This document shows, piece by piece, positions 51,455 to 59,583 of a stretch of 64,000 nt of DNA. A program made the position numbers and the translations under genes. Position 1 is the stretch's first letter. The number at the start of each line of letters is the position of its first letter. Location of the stretch: positions 35 through 64,034 of the forward strand of contig NZ_LMJJ01000040.1 of assembly GCF_001429285.1 (NCBI RefSeq), read 5' to 3'. The notes below the pieces were generated by a model. The model searched no databases. It was not told the DNA's origin and was given only the letters and a program-made list of their open reading frames with translations. Origin of the DNA: Ensifer sp. Root278. Lineage in GTDB: Bacteria > Pseudomonadota > Alphaproteobacteria > Rhizobiales > Rhizobiaceae.

Positions 51455-53707
51455 GTGTCGAGGTTCGGGATAGTACACGCGGCAATTGCGGCGCTCTTCC
51501 TGCCAGCTCCGGCAGTCGCTGCCGGACTGATCGCCGACGGTCGCTTTGAAAAGGGGCAGGACACGTTCTGGGCGAGCGACGGGTTGACCCTCCAGCGGGA
51601 GGGTGGGCTGCTCTGCGTGGAGGTCCAGGGCGGTGGAGAAGTCTGGAGCCAGATCGTCGGCGTCAATGGATTGACGCTGGTGCCCGGGCGCATCTATCGC
51701 CTGTCGCTGAGGATTGCCGCCAAGCCGGCGCGGGCGATCGCTGTCAGGGTGCAGCGGGCCGCAGATCCCTGGACCGCCGTTGCCGAGTTTACGACGGTGG
51801 GGTCGCCGGGCGGCAGTCCGTTCTCCGTGGAGTTTGAGGCAACCGAACCGGATGAGGCGCAACTGGTGCTGCCGCTCGGGGGTGCGGAGGCCGGTCGCAT
51901 CTGTCTTGATGATGTATCGCTGGTCGCGACCGGCGCCGTGTCACAGGCGGCGAAGCGCGCGACCGAGGGGCCTGCCATTCGCGTCAACCAGCTCGGTTAC
52001 TTCACCGGCGGTCCGAAGCGCGCGACCTTCATTGCCGATGTGAAGCGCCCCATCGATTTCCAGCTGCTCGACGCCAAGGACAAGGTCGTCGGCAAGGGCA
52101 AGACGCAACCAAGCGGTTTCGATCCGATGGCGGGCGTCGAAACGCAGGTCGCGGATTTCTCATCCTTCGCAACGGCTGGCGATGGCTATCGTCTCGTGTC
52201 CGGCGATTGGGCGAGTGACCGCTTCTCGATCGGCGACAATCTCTATAACCGTCTGCGCGTCGATGCGCTTTCCTGGTTCTATCCGCAGCGTAGCGGCATC
52301 GAGATCAAGGCAGCGATTGCCGGCAAGGCCTACGCCCGGTCCGCGGGCCATGTCGGCGTGGCGCCGAACCAGGGCGATACGGCAGTCTCATGCCTCGACA
52401 GCAAGCAGGCCGAGGTGCTTTACGGCGGCTGGTCCTGTTCCTATCGGCTGGACGTTTCCGGCGGCTGGTACGACGCAGGCGACCACGGCAAATACGCGGT
52501 GACCGGCGCCCTGTCCGCAGCGCAACTGCTTGCCGCCTACGAGCGCGGGCATGTCTATTTCGCGGCTTCGCCGGTGACGCGCGACGGTCTCTCTCGCATT
52601 CCCGAAAACGGCAACGGCATGCCCGACATTCTCGACGAGGCGCGGTGGGAGCTCGAGTTCCTGTTGCGCATGATGGTTCCGGATGGCGAGCCGCTCGCCG
52701 GCATGGTGCACCACAAGGTCCACGACACCACCTGGACCGCGCCGCCGATGCTGCCGAGCGACGATCCGCAGCCGCGGGCGCTTTACCGCCCGTCGACTGC
52801 CGCAACGCTCGATGTCGCAGCCGTCGCGGCTCAGGGCGCCCGGCTTTTCGCCGATCAGAATCCGACGTTCTCGGCACGGCTGCTCGCGGCTGCGCGCAAG
52901 GCGTGGGTGGCGGCCAACGCCAATCCCGCACTCCTTGCGCCAAAATCGGACGGACTTGCCGGTGGTGGCGACTACGACGATGACAGCATTTCGGACGAGC
53001 TCTTCTGGGCGGCGACCGAGCTCTATCTGACGACCGGTGACGAGCCCTATCTCGATGTGCTGCGGGCGTCGCCGCTTTGGGCGGCGGATACGCTGTCTCC
53101 CGCCGGCGCCTTCGATTGGCGCAACGTCGCAGGCTTCGCGCGACTGCAACTGGCCCTCTATGGTACGGGCTTGCCGGACGACGAGCGTGAACTGATCCGA
53201 AACGCGGTGCTTGCGGCAGCGCGGCATTTCCTGTCGGTGCAGCAAGCAGAGCCCTTCGGGCTCGTCTACCGACCCGAGGGCAGACGCTACGACTGGGGAT
53301 CGAACCAGCTGATGCTGCAGAACATCATCGTGTTGTCGGCCGCTTTCGATCTCTCCGGCGAGAAGAGCTTTCTCGATGGTGCGCGCGAGGGCATGGATTA
53401 CATTCTCGGCCGCAATGCCATGGCACTGTCCTACGTCACAGGCTATGGCACCCGCGCGCCCAGGAACCAGCACAGTCGCTGGTATGCGCACCAGCGGGAC
53501 CCGCAACTGCCGAACCCGCCGGTTGGCTCTCTCGCCGGCGGTCCGAATTCCACCTTCGTCGATGACGTCGCACGGCAACACCTGAAGGGATGTGCGCCGC
53601 AGACGTGTTATGCCGACGACATCGAAGCCTATGGATCCAATGAAATCGCCATCAACTGGAATGCGCCGCTCGCCTATGTTGCCTCGTTCCTTGCCGATGC
53701 GCGCTAG
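51455..53707 (+). CDS. secreted GH9 family glucanase
   Basis: A 750-residue exported glycoside hydrolase of family 9 (endo-beta-1,4-glucanase type). Domains in order: signal peptide (1-23), a CBM4/9-like carbohydrate-binding module (about 24-158), an Ig-like CelD_N domain starting AIRVNQLGYF (about 174-258), and the (alpha/alpha)6 catalytic domain. Catalytic residues are visible: D340/D343 in GGWYDAGDHGKY, the His block APRNQHSRW, and the acid E730 in SNEIAINWNAPL. Translation begins at GTG 51455 with GGGAG upstream. It is followed by a long hairpin and stands alone. Target polymer (plant cellulose, xyloglucan or the cell's own cellulose) is unknown. Confidence 0.9.
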   Translation: MSRFGIVHAAIAALFLPAPAVAAGLIADGRFEKGQDTFWASDGLTLQREGGLLCVEVQGGGEVWSQIVGVNGLTLVPGRIYRLSLRIAAKPARAIAVRVQRAADPWTAVAEFTTVGSPGGSPFSVEFEATEPDEAQLVLPLGGAEAGRICLDDVSLVATGAVSQAAKRATEGPAIRVNQLGYFTGGPKRATFIADVKRPIDFQLLDAKDKVVGKGKTQPSGFDPMAGVETQVADFSSFATAGDGYRLVSGDWASDRFSIGDNLYNRLRVDALSWFYPQRSGIEIKAAIAGKAYARSAGHVGVAPNQGDTAVSCLDSKQAEVLYGGWSCSYRLDVSGGWYDAGDHGKYAVTGALSAAQLLAAYERGHVYFAASPVTRDGLSRIPENGNGMPDILDEARWELEFLLRMMVPDGEPLAGMVHHKVHDTTWTAPPMLPSDDPQPRALYRPSTAATLDVAAVAAQGARLFADQNPTFSARLLAAARKAWVAANANPALLAPKSDGLAGGGDYDDDSISDELFWAATELYLTTGDEPYLDVLRASPLWAADTLSPAGAFDWRNVAGFARLQLALYGTGLPDDERELIRNAVLAAARHFLSVQQAEPFGLVYRPEGRRYDWGSNQLMLQNIIVLSAAFDLSGEKSFLDGAREGMDYILGRNAMALSYVTGYGTRAPRNQHSRWYAHQRDPQLPNPPVGSLAGGPNSTFVDDVARQHLKGCAPQTCYADDIEAYGSNEIAINWNAPLAYVASFLADAR

Positions 53708-53744
53708 AGTATTTCACTATTTCATTGAAACAGTGAAATACTCT
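53706..53744 (+). terminator. hairpin after the GH9 gene
   Basis: AGAGTATTTCACT and AGTGAAATACTCT form a 13-bp perfect stem around a 13-base loop, beginning at the last base of the stop codon. Its A/T-rich arms differ from the surrounding GC-rich sequence. Confidence 0.6.
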
Positions 53745-53760
53745 AACTGTTTGAAATTAC

Positions 53761-53804
53761 GCAATTCCGGACGGAAAACCGTTTCACACTTTTCCTGGAA
53801 TTGC
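53761..53804. repeat. dispersed palindromic repeat family 3, copy 5
   Basis: GCAATTCC...GGAATTGC, an 8-bp perfect terminal inverted repeat around the core GGACGGAAAACCGTTTCACACTTTTCCT. It is the reverse orientation of copies 2-4. Confidence 0.8.
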
Positions 53805-53821
53805 GCTAGGAGACTGAAAGC

Positions 53822-54958
53822 GTGACCGGAATAGCCTTTGTCGGAACCGGCTTCGTCGCCGACTATTACATGACGACGCTTGCCAATCATCCGCAACTCC
53901 GGCTTGTCGGCGTCTGGGATCGCGACGCGGTGCGTCTCGACGCCTTTGCGCGCTACTGGAAGGTTTCGCCCTATGCCTCGCTGGATGCGGTGCTCGCCGA
54001 TCCTACCGTCTCGATCGTCGTCAATCTGACGACGCCGGAAAGCCATTACGCGGTCAACCGCGCCGCTCTCACCGCCGGCAAGCACGTCTATTGCGAGAAG
54101 CCGCTGGCGATGACCGTGGAGGAGGCGAGCGAACTGGTCGCGCTTGCCCGCGAGCGTGCTCTGGTGCTTGCCGGCGCGCCGGCCAATGGCCTTAGCGATG
54201 CGCAGGCGCTCTGTGCGAGCCTGCTTGCGGCTGGGACCATCGGCACGCCACGTCTGGTCTATGCCGAGATGGAGGATGGGCCGGTCTTCAAGGCGAACTG
54301 GCGCGCTTGGCGCAGCCGCTCGGGCGCCCGCTGGCCGGGCGTGCACGAGTTCGAGGTTGGCTGCACGCTCGAGCACGCGGGCTACGCCGCAAGCTGGCTC
54401 GTCTCGCTCTTCGGGCCGGTCGCCGAGGTCAGCGCCATTTCGGCCCTGACCTTTCCGGACAAAGGCCCGGGAACCGAGACGCTGACGCTCGGCCCTGATT
54501 TCTCGGTGGGTTGCCTGAAGTTCCGCTCGGGCGTGACGGCGCGCGTCACCTGCGGCCTGGCGGCACCGCGCGACCGGTCGCTGACTGTTATCGGCGACAA
54601 GGGCACGATCGTGGTGCGGGATCTCTGGGACAATCGCTCGCCCGTTCATGTCGAAGCGGTCGGCGCCAAGCGCTCGTTGATGCATCGCGGTCTCGACTGG
54701 CTGGAATGGAAGATGGGGCGCAAGCTGCCCATCCGGCTCTACCCCGGTATGAGGGTGCGCTACCCCAAGACATCGTCAGCGCCGGCGCTTCCGGCCTTTC
54801 CGTCGCAGATCGATTTCGTGCGGGGGATCGCAGTCCAGGCGGATGCGATTGCGCAGGGCGAAACGCCATTCTTCTCCGGTGCGACGGCGCGGCATCTGAC
54901 CGAGGTCGTGCTCGCGCTCAACAGCGGCGCGCGGGACTATCGTCCGCTCGATCTCTAG
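53822..54958 (+). CDS. Gfo/Idh/MocA family oxidoreductase
   Basis: A 378-residue NAD(P)-dependent dehydrogenase: Rossmann motif GIAFVGTGFVADYYMTTL, the family's catalytic-lysine motif YCEKPLAMTVEEA and the C-terminal beta-sheet domain. The substrate (a sugar, inositol or sugar acid) is not evident. It starts with GTG. It sits after the GH9 gene, from which repeat copy 5 separates it, and converges with a second Gfo/Idh/MocA gene. Confidence 0.85.
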   Translation: MTGIAFVGTGFVADYYMTTLANHPQLRLVGVWDRDAVRLDAFARYWKVSPYASLDAVLADPTVSIVVNLTTPESHYAVNRAALTAGKHVYCEKPLAMTVEEASELVALARERALVLAGAPANGLSDAQALCASLLAAGTIGTPRLVYAEMEDGPVFKANWRAWRSRSGARWPGVHEFEVGCTLEHAGYAASWLVSLFGPVAEVSAISALTFPDKGPGTETLTLGPDFSVGCLKFRSGVTARVTCGLAAPRDRSLTVIGDKGTIVVRDLWDNRSPVHVEAVGAKRSLMHRGLDWLEWKMGRKLPIRLYPGMRVRYPKTSSAPALPAFPSQIDFVRGIAVQADAIAQGETPFFSGATARHLTEVVLALNSGARDYRPLDL

Positions 54959-54996
54959 GCGTTTTCCGAAGGCGCTGCCCGCGTAAGGGCAGGCGT

Positions 54997-56031
54997 TCAG
55001 GCCACGGGTGCCTTGGCGCGGATCGTCTCGATAATTTCCAGAGCTTCGATACTGCGTGAAAGCGGCATCAGCGCATGCTCGCGCCGGCCGTCCAGGATGG
55101 CCGCGCTGGCGGCCTCGATCTCGAATTGCAGGCCGTTGCCGGGAAACGCATGGTCGAAGCGTTTGAGACCGGGCAGGGGGATCCGCCGCGCAGCCCTGAA
55201 AAACGCTTCCCCCGTCGATGTCAGCAGGTTGCGTGCCGGGGCGCTGGTGGCGACGAACAGGCGGCTTGCCTTCAGGAACGGCGCGTCGATGACGAGCGTA
55301 CCGCGATCGCCGTCGATGACGAAGCGATTGTGGCCGTTTCGATCGAAACCGCACCTCAGGTCAGCATCGAAGCCGTCATAGGCCAGCCTGGCGTCTGCCG
55401 AGACATCGACGCCGGTGGGCGCGCTTCTCCAAGTGCCGCCAATGGACTTCGGCTGGCCGAAGAGGTTCAGGCAAAGTGCGATCGGATAGATGCCGAGATC
55501 GAGCAGGGAACCGCCGCCCAGGGCCGGATCGAAGAAGCGGCTGTTCGCGTCGAACGGTTTCTCATAGGCAAGTTCCGCCCGGACATGGCGGATGGTTCCG
55601 AGCCTCTCTGCACGCAGGCGTGCGCGAACCTCGGCGATTGCCGGCAGGAAGCAGGTCCACAGCGCTTCCATCGCGAAGGTGCCGCTGATGGCGGCTGCGT
55701 CTTCAAGGGCGCGCGCGTCGGCGACCGATGTCGTCAGCGGCTTCTCGACCAGCACCGCCTTGCCGGCCGCGAGGAAGAGGGCGGCATGGTCGCGATGGAG
55801 CGCATTGGGCGAGGCGATGTAGACCGCGTCGATGTCGGGGGCGGCGGCGAGCGCGCCGATATCGTGAGAGCTGCGGATTCCGCCGAAGCGTGTGGCGAAA
55901 GCCGCGGCGTTCGAAGCGCTGCGGGATGAGACCGCGACAAGCGTCGCGTTACCCGCGAAGCGGAAATCCGATGCAAAACTGTTTGCGATTGTGCCGGTTC
56001 CGGCAATACCCCAACGGACCTTGTCACGCAT
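54997..56031 (-). CDS. Gfo/Idh/MocA family oxidoreductase
   Basis: A 344-residue dehydrogenase starting VRWGIAGTGTIANSFASDFR (Rossmann motif), with VLVEKPLTTSVADA (catalytic lysine) and the family block GGGSLLDLGIYPIALCLNLFG. This matches the dimeric dihydrodiol dehydrogenase/glucose-fructose oxidoreductase-like subgroup. It is convergent with the other family member 38 bp away but the two are clearly different in sequence. The start at 56031 is chosen over one at 56073. Confidence 0.85.
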   Translation of the reverse strand: MRDKVRWGIAGTGTIANSFASDFRFAGNATLVAVSSRSASNAAAFATRFGGIRSSHDIGALAAAPDIDAVYIASPNALHRDHAALFLAAGKAVLVEKPLTTSVADARALEDAAAISGTFAMEALWTCFLPAIAEVRARLRAERLGTIRHVRAELAYEKPFDANSRFFDPALGGGSLLDLGIYPIALCLNLFGQPKSIGGTWRSAPTGVDVSADARLAYDGFDADLRCGFDRNGHNRFVIDGDRGTLVIDAPFLKASRLFVATSAPARNLLTSTGEAFFRAARRIPLPGLKRFDHAFPGNGLQFEIEAASAAILDGRREHALMPLSRSIEALEIIETIRAKAPVA

Positions 56032-56139
56032 TCCCTTGTGTCCGTTGCTCCGGCCGACCCTGCTGCGGCGCATGGTGCCGCCGAAGTCTCAAGGCTCGGT
56101 AAACGTCCGTGGAGAAGCCGGATGTGGTGGCGCCCTGCT

Positions 56140-56177
56140 GAAAAGAATAAGCCCCGCGCGATTTCTCGTGTGGGGCT
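56140..56177 (-). terminator. nolR terminator
   Basis: AGCCCC-GCGCGA and TCGTGT-GGGGCT form a 12-bp stem, two of the pairs being G-U. On the - strand it is followed by TTATTCTTTT. It lies 31 bp beyond the nolR stop. Confidence 0.65.
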
Positions 56178-56207
56178 GTTCGACGGGTTCGCAGAGCGAA
56201 CCGAATA

Positions 56208-56564
56208 TCAGGCCGACTTGCGGACCGGAGTTTTTTCTGCGGTGACGATCGGTTCGTCGCCGTAGATTTGGTTGAGCGTGCCTAGAATCCGCATCACTGC
56301 GTCGGATGAGCTCGAATAATAGATCGTCTGCGCATCGCGGCGGGTGCTGACGAGATTCTGGGCACGGAGCTTCGAAAGATGCTGGGAGAGAGCCGACTGG
56401 CTCAGCCCAACCTTGTTGGCCAATGCGCCGACTGCCATCTCTTCCTTGACGAGGGAATCGAGGATGAGAAGGCGCTTAGGGTTTGCCATGGCCGAGAGGA
56501 AACCGGCTGCTACCTCGGCTTCATCGTGTTTTTCAGGCGAAAGTGGCTGCATTGCGTGCTCCAT
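56208..56564 (-). CDS. nolR: NolR transcriptional repressor (ArsR family)
   Basis: A 118-residue winged-helix regulator nearly identical in pattern to S. meliloti NolR: AAGFLSAMANPKRLLILDSL, VKEEMAVGALANKVGLSQSA, LSQHLSKLRAQNLVSTRRDA, QTIYYSSSSDAVMRILG, ending VRKSA. It lacks the metal-binding Cys of ArsR sensors. NolR represses nod genes and other functions in Sinorhizobium and is known to bind sites of the form [A/T]TTAG-N9-A[T/A]. One perfect match lies 45 bp upstream of the start, suggesting autoregulation. A hairpin at 56150-56177 ends the transcript. Confidence 0.95.
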   Translation of the reverse strand: MEHAMQPLSPEKHDEAEVAAGFLSAMANPKRLLILDSLVKEEMAVGALANKVGLSQSALSQHLSKLRAQNLVSTRRDAQTIYYSSSSDAVMRILGTLNQIYGDEPIVTAEKTPVRKSA

Positions 56565-56608
56565 GCGAAAAGTACATCACGCGTAATTATGGTTGACGAA
56601 GCATGATA

Positions 56609-56624
56609 ATTAGTCGTGATGCAT
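56609..56624. promoter_or_regulatory. NolR box upstream of nolR
   Basis: ATTAG-TCGTGATGC-AT fits the published NolR recognition pattern [A/T]TTAG-N9-A[T/A] exactly. It is 45 bp upstream of the nolR start, in position for negative autoregulation. Confidence 0.7.
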
Positions 56625-56671
56625 AAAAGGGCAACCACCCACTGCAAGAAATGGGGGTAGCTATCCCGCGA

Positions 56672-57415
56672 TTAACCGTAAAGTTCACGCAAAATTGCCC
56701 GTAAATTGGAACTGTCTTCGATAGGTGCCGGGAATTCAAGGCGTTTCAGCCGATCGCCATCTGCAAGATCGAGGCCGGCGGCGTCGATCCCGACGATCTT
56801 CCAATTGCCTTCCGGCGCATTGCAGAGCTTGACCGCATAGTGCTGCACGGCGTCCGAATGATCCGTGTTCATGTGCTCGATTGCGCTCGCTTCCTTGGCG
56901 GCGAGCGAGGCGATGGCGGGTGTGTCGATCAGCAGATCTTCCGCGGTCAACACATAGGCGCGACCGAAACCGCCGTTGAGGCTGGCGCGCAAGGGCTTCA
57001 GCCGGAAGAAGCCGAAATCGGGGAAATCGACGTAGAGTTTCGACTTGGGGTGACGGCGAACGAATCGCTCGCGGATGCGCACATGGGTTTCACTGTCGCG
57101 AGCGACCTGTTCGGCCGTGCATTGCACCGTGAGGCGGGGATGGGCGAGCGGATCGCCCTTGCCGGGCTCGCCGGTCAGCAACGAGGCCCTGATATCGGCG
57201 AGCAGCGCCTGGGTGTGGGTGGACAGCTTCGAGATCAGGATGACGGGTACGCCGTCGACATCCATGCCGACAAGAACGCGGCTAACGAAGGGAAAGCCGC
57301 CGCTCTCGGGTTCGATCGCCGCGAGCGAAGCGCTGCGCGCGCCGCGCAGAAGCGTGCGGGCGAGGGTGCGGGCCTCGTCATCGGTGTCGCGCAATACGCT
57401 CGGCTTGTCGCTCAT
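56672..57415 (-). CDS. HugZ-like haem utilisation/PNPOx-fold protein
   Basis: A 247-residue protein. The N-terminal ~150 residues form a pyridoxamine-phosphate-oxidase-like split barrel (ARSASLAAIEPESGGFPFVS, ISKLSTHTQALLADIRASLL). A C-terminal DUF2470 domain follows with EHMNTDHSDAVQHYA. This pair of domains is found in HugZ-type haem oxygenases and in related proteins of unknown activity. The ATG at 57415 is preferred over 57445. It ends 107 bp upstream of the nolR start on the same strand. Confidence 0.8.
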   Translation of the reverse strand: MSDKPSVLRDTDDEARTLARTLLRGARSASLAAIEPESGGFPFVSRVLVGMDVDGVPVILISKLSTHTQALLADIRASLLTGEPGKGDPLAHPRLTVQCTAEQVARDSETHVRIRERFVRRHPKSKLYVDFPDFGFFRLKPLRASLNGGFGRAYVLTAEDLLIDTPAIASLAAKEASAIEHMNTDHSDAVQHYAVKLCNAPEGNWKIVGIDAAGLDLADGDRLKRLEFPAPIEDSSNLRAILRELYG

Positions 57416-57448
57416 GTCTTTGAACCTTTCCTGCCATGCTATCATCGC

Positions 57449-57555
57449 CTACAGCGCCGCGCGTCTTATCAGACGCGCAAAGGTCGCTGTAGCACTTTGA
57501 ATGACCGCATGTTTTTATCCTGAAATCGGCTAGGATTTAAGGAAACATGCAATGA
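57449..57555. repeat. RIME-like two-palindrome element, copy C
   Basis: A 107-bp copy, first palindrome identical to copy B. The second has GCATGTTT...AAACATGC ends and a slightly degraded inner stem (TCCTGAAATCG against GATTTAAGGA). It lies between the choV terminator and the HugZ-like gene. Confidence 0.86.
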
Positions 57556-57590
57556 CGAAAAAGCCCGGAGCGGTGCTCCGGGCTTTTATT
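57556..57590. terminator. bidirectional terminator after choV
   Basis: AAGCCCGGAGC and GCTCCGGGCTT form an 11-bp perfect stem with a 3-base loop. On the - strand a TTTTTCG run follows, as expected for ending the choXWV transcript; the + strand side has TTTTATT. Confidence 0.85.
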
Positions 57591-57609
57591 GGCTTGCTGA
57601 GCGGCTTCG

Positions 57610-58659
57610 TCAACTTTTGTTGCGGTGGCGCGTCAATCCTTGAACGATATCCTGGGCATCGATGGTGCCCACGACGGAGCCGTTGTCGACAACCCCGATG
57701 CTGCCCGGCTGGCGGGACATGGCGTCGAGAATATCGACGAGCGGTGTCGTCGGCTTGGCGGTGGCGGTCACGCCGGCAACGGTCGCGCCGCGCTGGACGC
57801 CGGTCTGCATCACGTCCTTCGCCATCAGCATGGTGATCGGGTTCATGTGCTGAACGAAATCCGCGACATACTGGTTGGCCGGATTCTTGACGATATCCTG
57901 CGGCGTGCCGCACTGGATGATGCGTCCGCCTTCCATGATGGCGATGCGGTTGCCGATGCGGAACGCCTCGTCGAGGTCGTGGCTGACGAAGATGATGGTC
58001 TTCTTCAGCCGCCGCTGGAACTCGAGCAGTTCGTCCTGCAGTCGGGTGCGGATCAGCGGGTCGAGGGCCGAGAACGGCTCGTCCATCAACAGGATCGGTG
58101 CGCCGGTGGCAAAGGCGCGGGCGAGGCCGACGCGCTGCTGCATGCCGCCCGAAAGCTCATTGACCTTGCGCCCCGCCCATTTCGTCAGGTTGACGAGGTC
58201 GAGCTGTTCGCCGACACGCGCCTTGCGCTCGGCGTCCGGCATGCCGGCAAGCTCGAGGCCGAAGCCGACATTGTCGGCAACTGTGCGCCAGGGTAGCAGA
58301 GCAAACTGCTGGAACACCATCGAGACCGTGTGCATGCGAAAGTCGCGCAGCGATTTCGCATTGGTCCGGTAGGGATTGAGCGGCCCGTTCGAGGTCTTCA
58401 CCTCGACGTCGCCGCGCACCACCGGCGCAAGGCCGTTGACGGCGCGAAGCAGCGTCGACTTGCCGGAGCCCGAAAGCCCCATCAGCACCAGGATCTCGCC
58501 CTCGGTGATTTCGAGCGAGGCGCCTGCGACGCCGAGCACGAGGCCGGTTTCGGCACCGATCTCGTCGCGGGTCTTGCCCTGGTCGACCATCTGCAGCGCG
58601 ATCTGCGGGTTGTTGCCGAAGATGATATCGACGTTCTTGAATACGACGGCGGTGGTCAT
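57610..58659 (-). CDS. choV: choline ABC transporter ATPase ChoV
   Basis: A 349-residue ABC ATPase of the quaternary-amine uptake type. It has an N-terminal extension (IIFGNNPQIALQMVDQG), Walker A GLSGSGKST, signature LSGGMQQRVGLARA, Walker B ILLMDEPFSALD and a C-terminal CBS-like regulatory domain. It overlaps the choW stop by 4 bases. An open frame continues upstream through choW in another phase but has no similarity, so 58659 is the start. Confidence 0.94.
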   Translation of the reverse strand: MTTAVVFKNVDIIFGNNPQIALQMVDQGKTRDEIGAETGLVLGVAGASLEITEGEILVLMGLSGSGKSTLLRAVNGLAPVVRGDVEVKTSNGPLNPYRTNAKSLRDFRMHTVSMVFQQFALLPWRTVADNVGFGLELAGMPDAERKARVGEQLDLVNLTKWAGRKVNELSGGMQQRVGLARAFATGAPILLMDEPFSALDPLIRTRLQDELLEFQRRLKKTIIFVSHDLDEAFRIGNRIAIMEGGRIIQCGTPQDIVKNPANQYVADFVQHMNPITMLMAKDVMQTGVQRGATVAGVTATAKPTTPLVDILDAMSRQPGSIGVVDNGSVVGTIDAQDIVQGLTRHRNKS

Positions 58660-59501
58660 GCGCCTTCTCCTTCGTCGGACGAGCGGAAAAGGCGGTCGAG
58701 GATGATCGCCAGGATGACGATGCAGAGGCCGGCTTCGAAGCCCTTGGCGACATTCACCGAGTTCAGGGCTCGCAAGACCGGAACGCCAAGGCCGTTGGCG
58801 CCGACGAGGGCGGCGATAACCACCATCGACAGCGACAGCATGATCGTCTGGGTGAGGCCGGCCATGATCTGAGGCATGGCGAAGGGCAGTTCCACCTTGC
58901 GCAGCACCTGGCCGGGCGTTGCGCCGAAGGCCTGGGCGGCCTCGACCAGCGACGGCGGCGTCGAGATGATGCCGAGGCGGGTCAGGCGGATCGGCGCAGG
59001 GATCGCGAAGATCACGGTGGCGATAAGGCCGGGAACCATGCCGAGACCGAAGAGGATCAGCGCAGGGATCAGGTAAACGAAGGTCGGGATCGTCTGCATC
59101 AGGTCGAGGATCGGCCGCATGATGGCATAGATCCAGGCGCGACGGGCAGCGGCAATGCCGAGCGGAACGCCGACGGCCATGCTGACGAAGCTGGCGGCGA
59201 GCACCAGAGCCAACGTTTCCGTCGTTTCCTTCCAGTAGCCCTGGTTGATGATCAGCAGCAGGCCAAGGCCGGTGAACAGCGTTACGCCGATCGAGCGACG
59301 GAACCACCAGGCAGCCGCCGTGATTACGGCAACGACGATCAGCGGGTGCGGGGTCTGGAGAATCCAGAGCAGCACGGCGACAACGCCGGAGAGGAAGCGA
59401 GCGAGCTGGTCGAAGAACAGCTCGAAATTCGTCGTCAGCCAGTCGACGAATGCCTTGGCCCAGCCGCCAATGGGGATGCGGTTATCGGTCAGATATTCCA
59501 C
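58656..59501 (-). CDS. choW: choline ABC transporter permease ChoW
   Basis: A 281-residue inner-membrane permease of the ProW/OpuAB type, starting MEYLTDNRIPIGGWAKAFVD. It has six or so helices and the EAA loop at LVEAAQAFGATPGQVLRKVELPFAMP that contacts the ATPase. It is separated from choX by 82 bp containing an intrinsic-terminator-like hairpin, which should lower its expression relative to the binding protein. Confidence 0.94.
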   Translation of the reverse strand: MEYLTDNRIPIGGWAKAFVDWLTTNFELFFDQLARFLSGVVAVLLWILQTPHPLIVVAVITAAAWWFRRSIGVTLFTGLGLLLIINQGYWKETTETLALVLAASFVSMAVGVPLGIAAARRAWIYAIMRPILDLMQTIPTFVYLIPALILFGLGMVPGLIATVIFAIPAPIRLTRLGIISTPPSLVEAAQAFGATPGQVLRKVELPFAMPQIMAGLTQTIMLSLSMVVIAALVGANGLGVPVLRALNSVNVAKGFEAGLCIVILAIILDRLFRSSDEGEGA

Positions 59502-59548
59502 GAAGGTAAATCCGTCTCGTCAGGTCAAAAGGAGCGCATGACGCGGTG

Positions 59549-59573
59549 AAAAAAGGCGGGGTTTTTCCCCGCC
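59549..59573 (-). terminator. internal attenuator/terminator between choX and choW
   Basis: On the - strand GGCGGGG-AAAAA-CCCCGCC forms a 7-bp GC stem followed directly by TTTTTT. It begins 11 bp after the choX stop. It would end most transcripts after choX and let some continue into choWV. Confidence 0.85.
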
Positions 59574-59583
59574 TCGATGCCGA

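Noticed and set aside
57610-59307. A single 565-codon frame joining choV to sequence inside choW, which might suggest a fusion
   Set aside because: The upstream part is out of frame with choW and Arg/Pro-rich. ChoW is intact in its own frame and overlaps choV by 4 bases.
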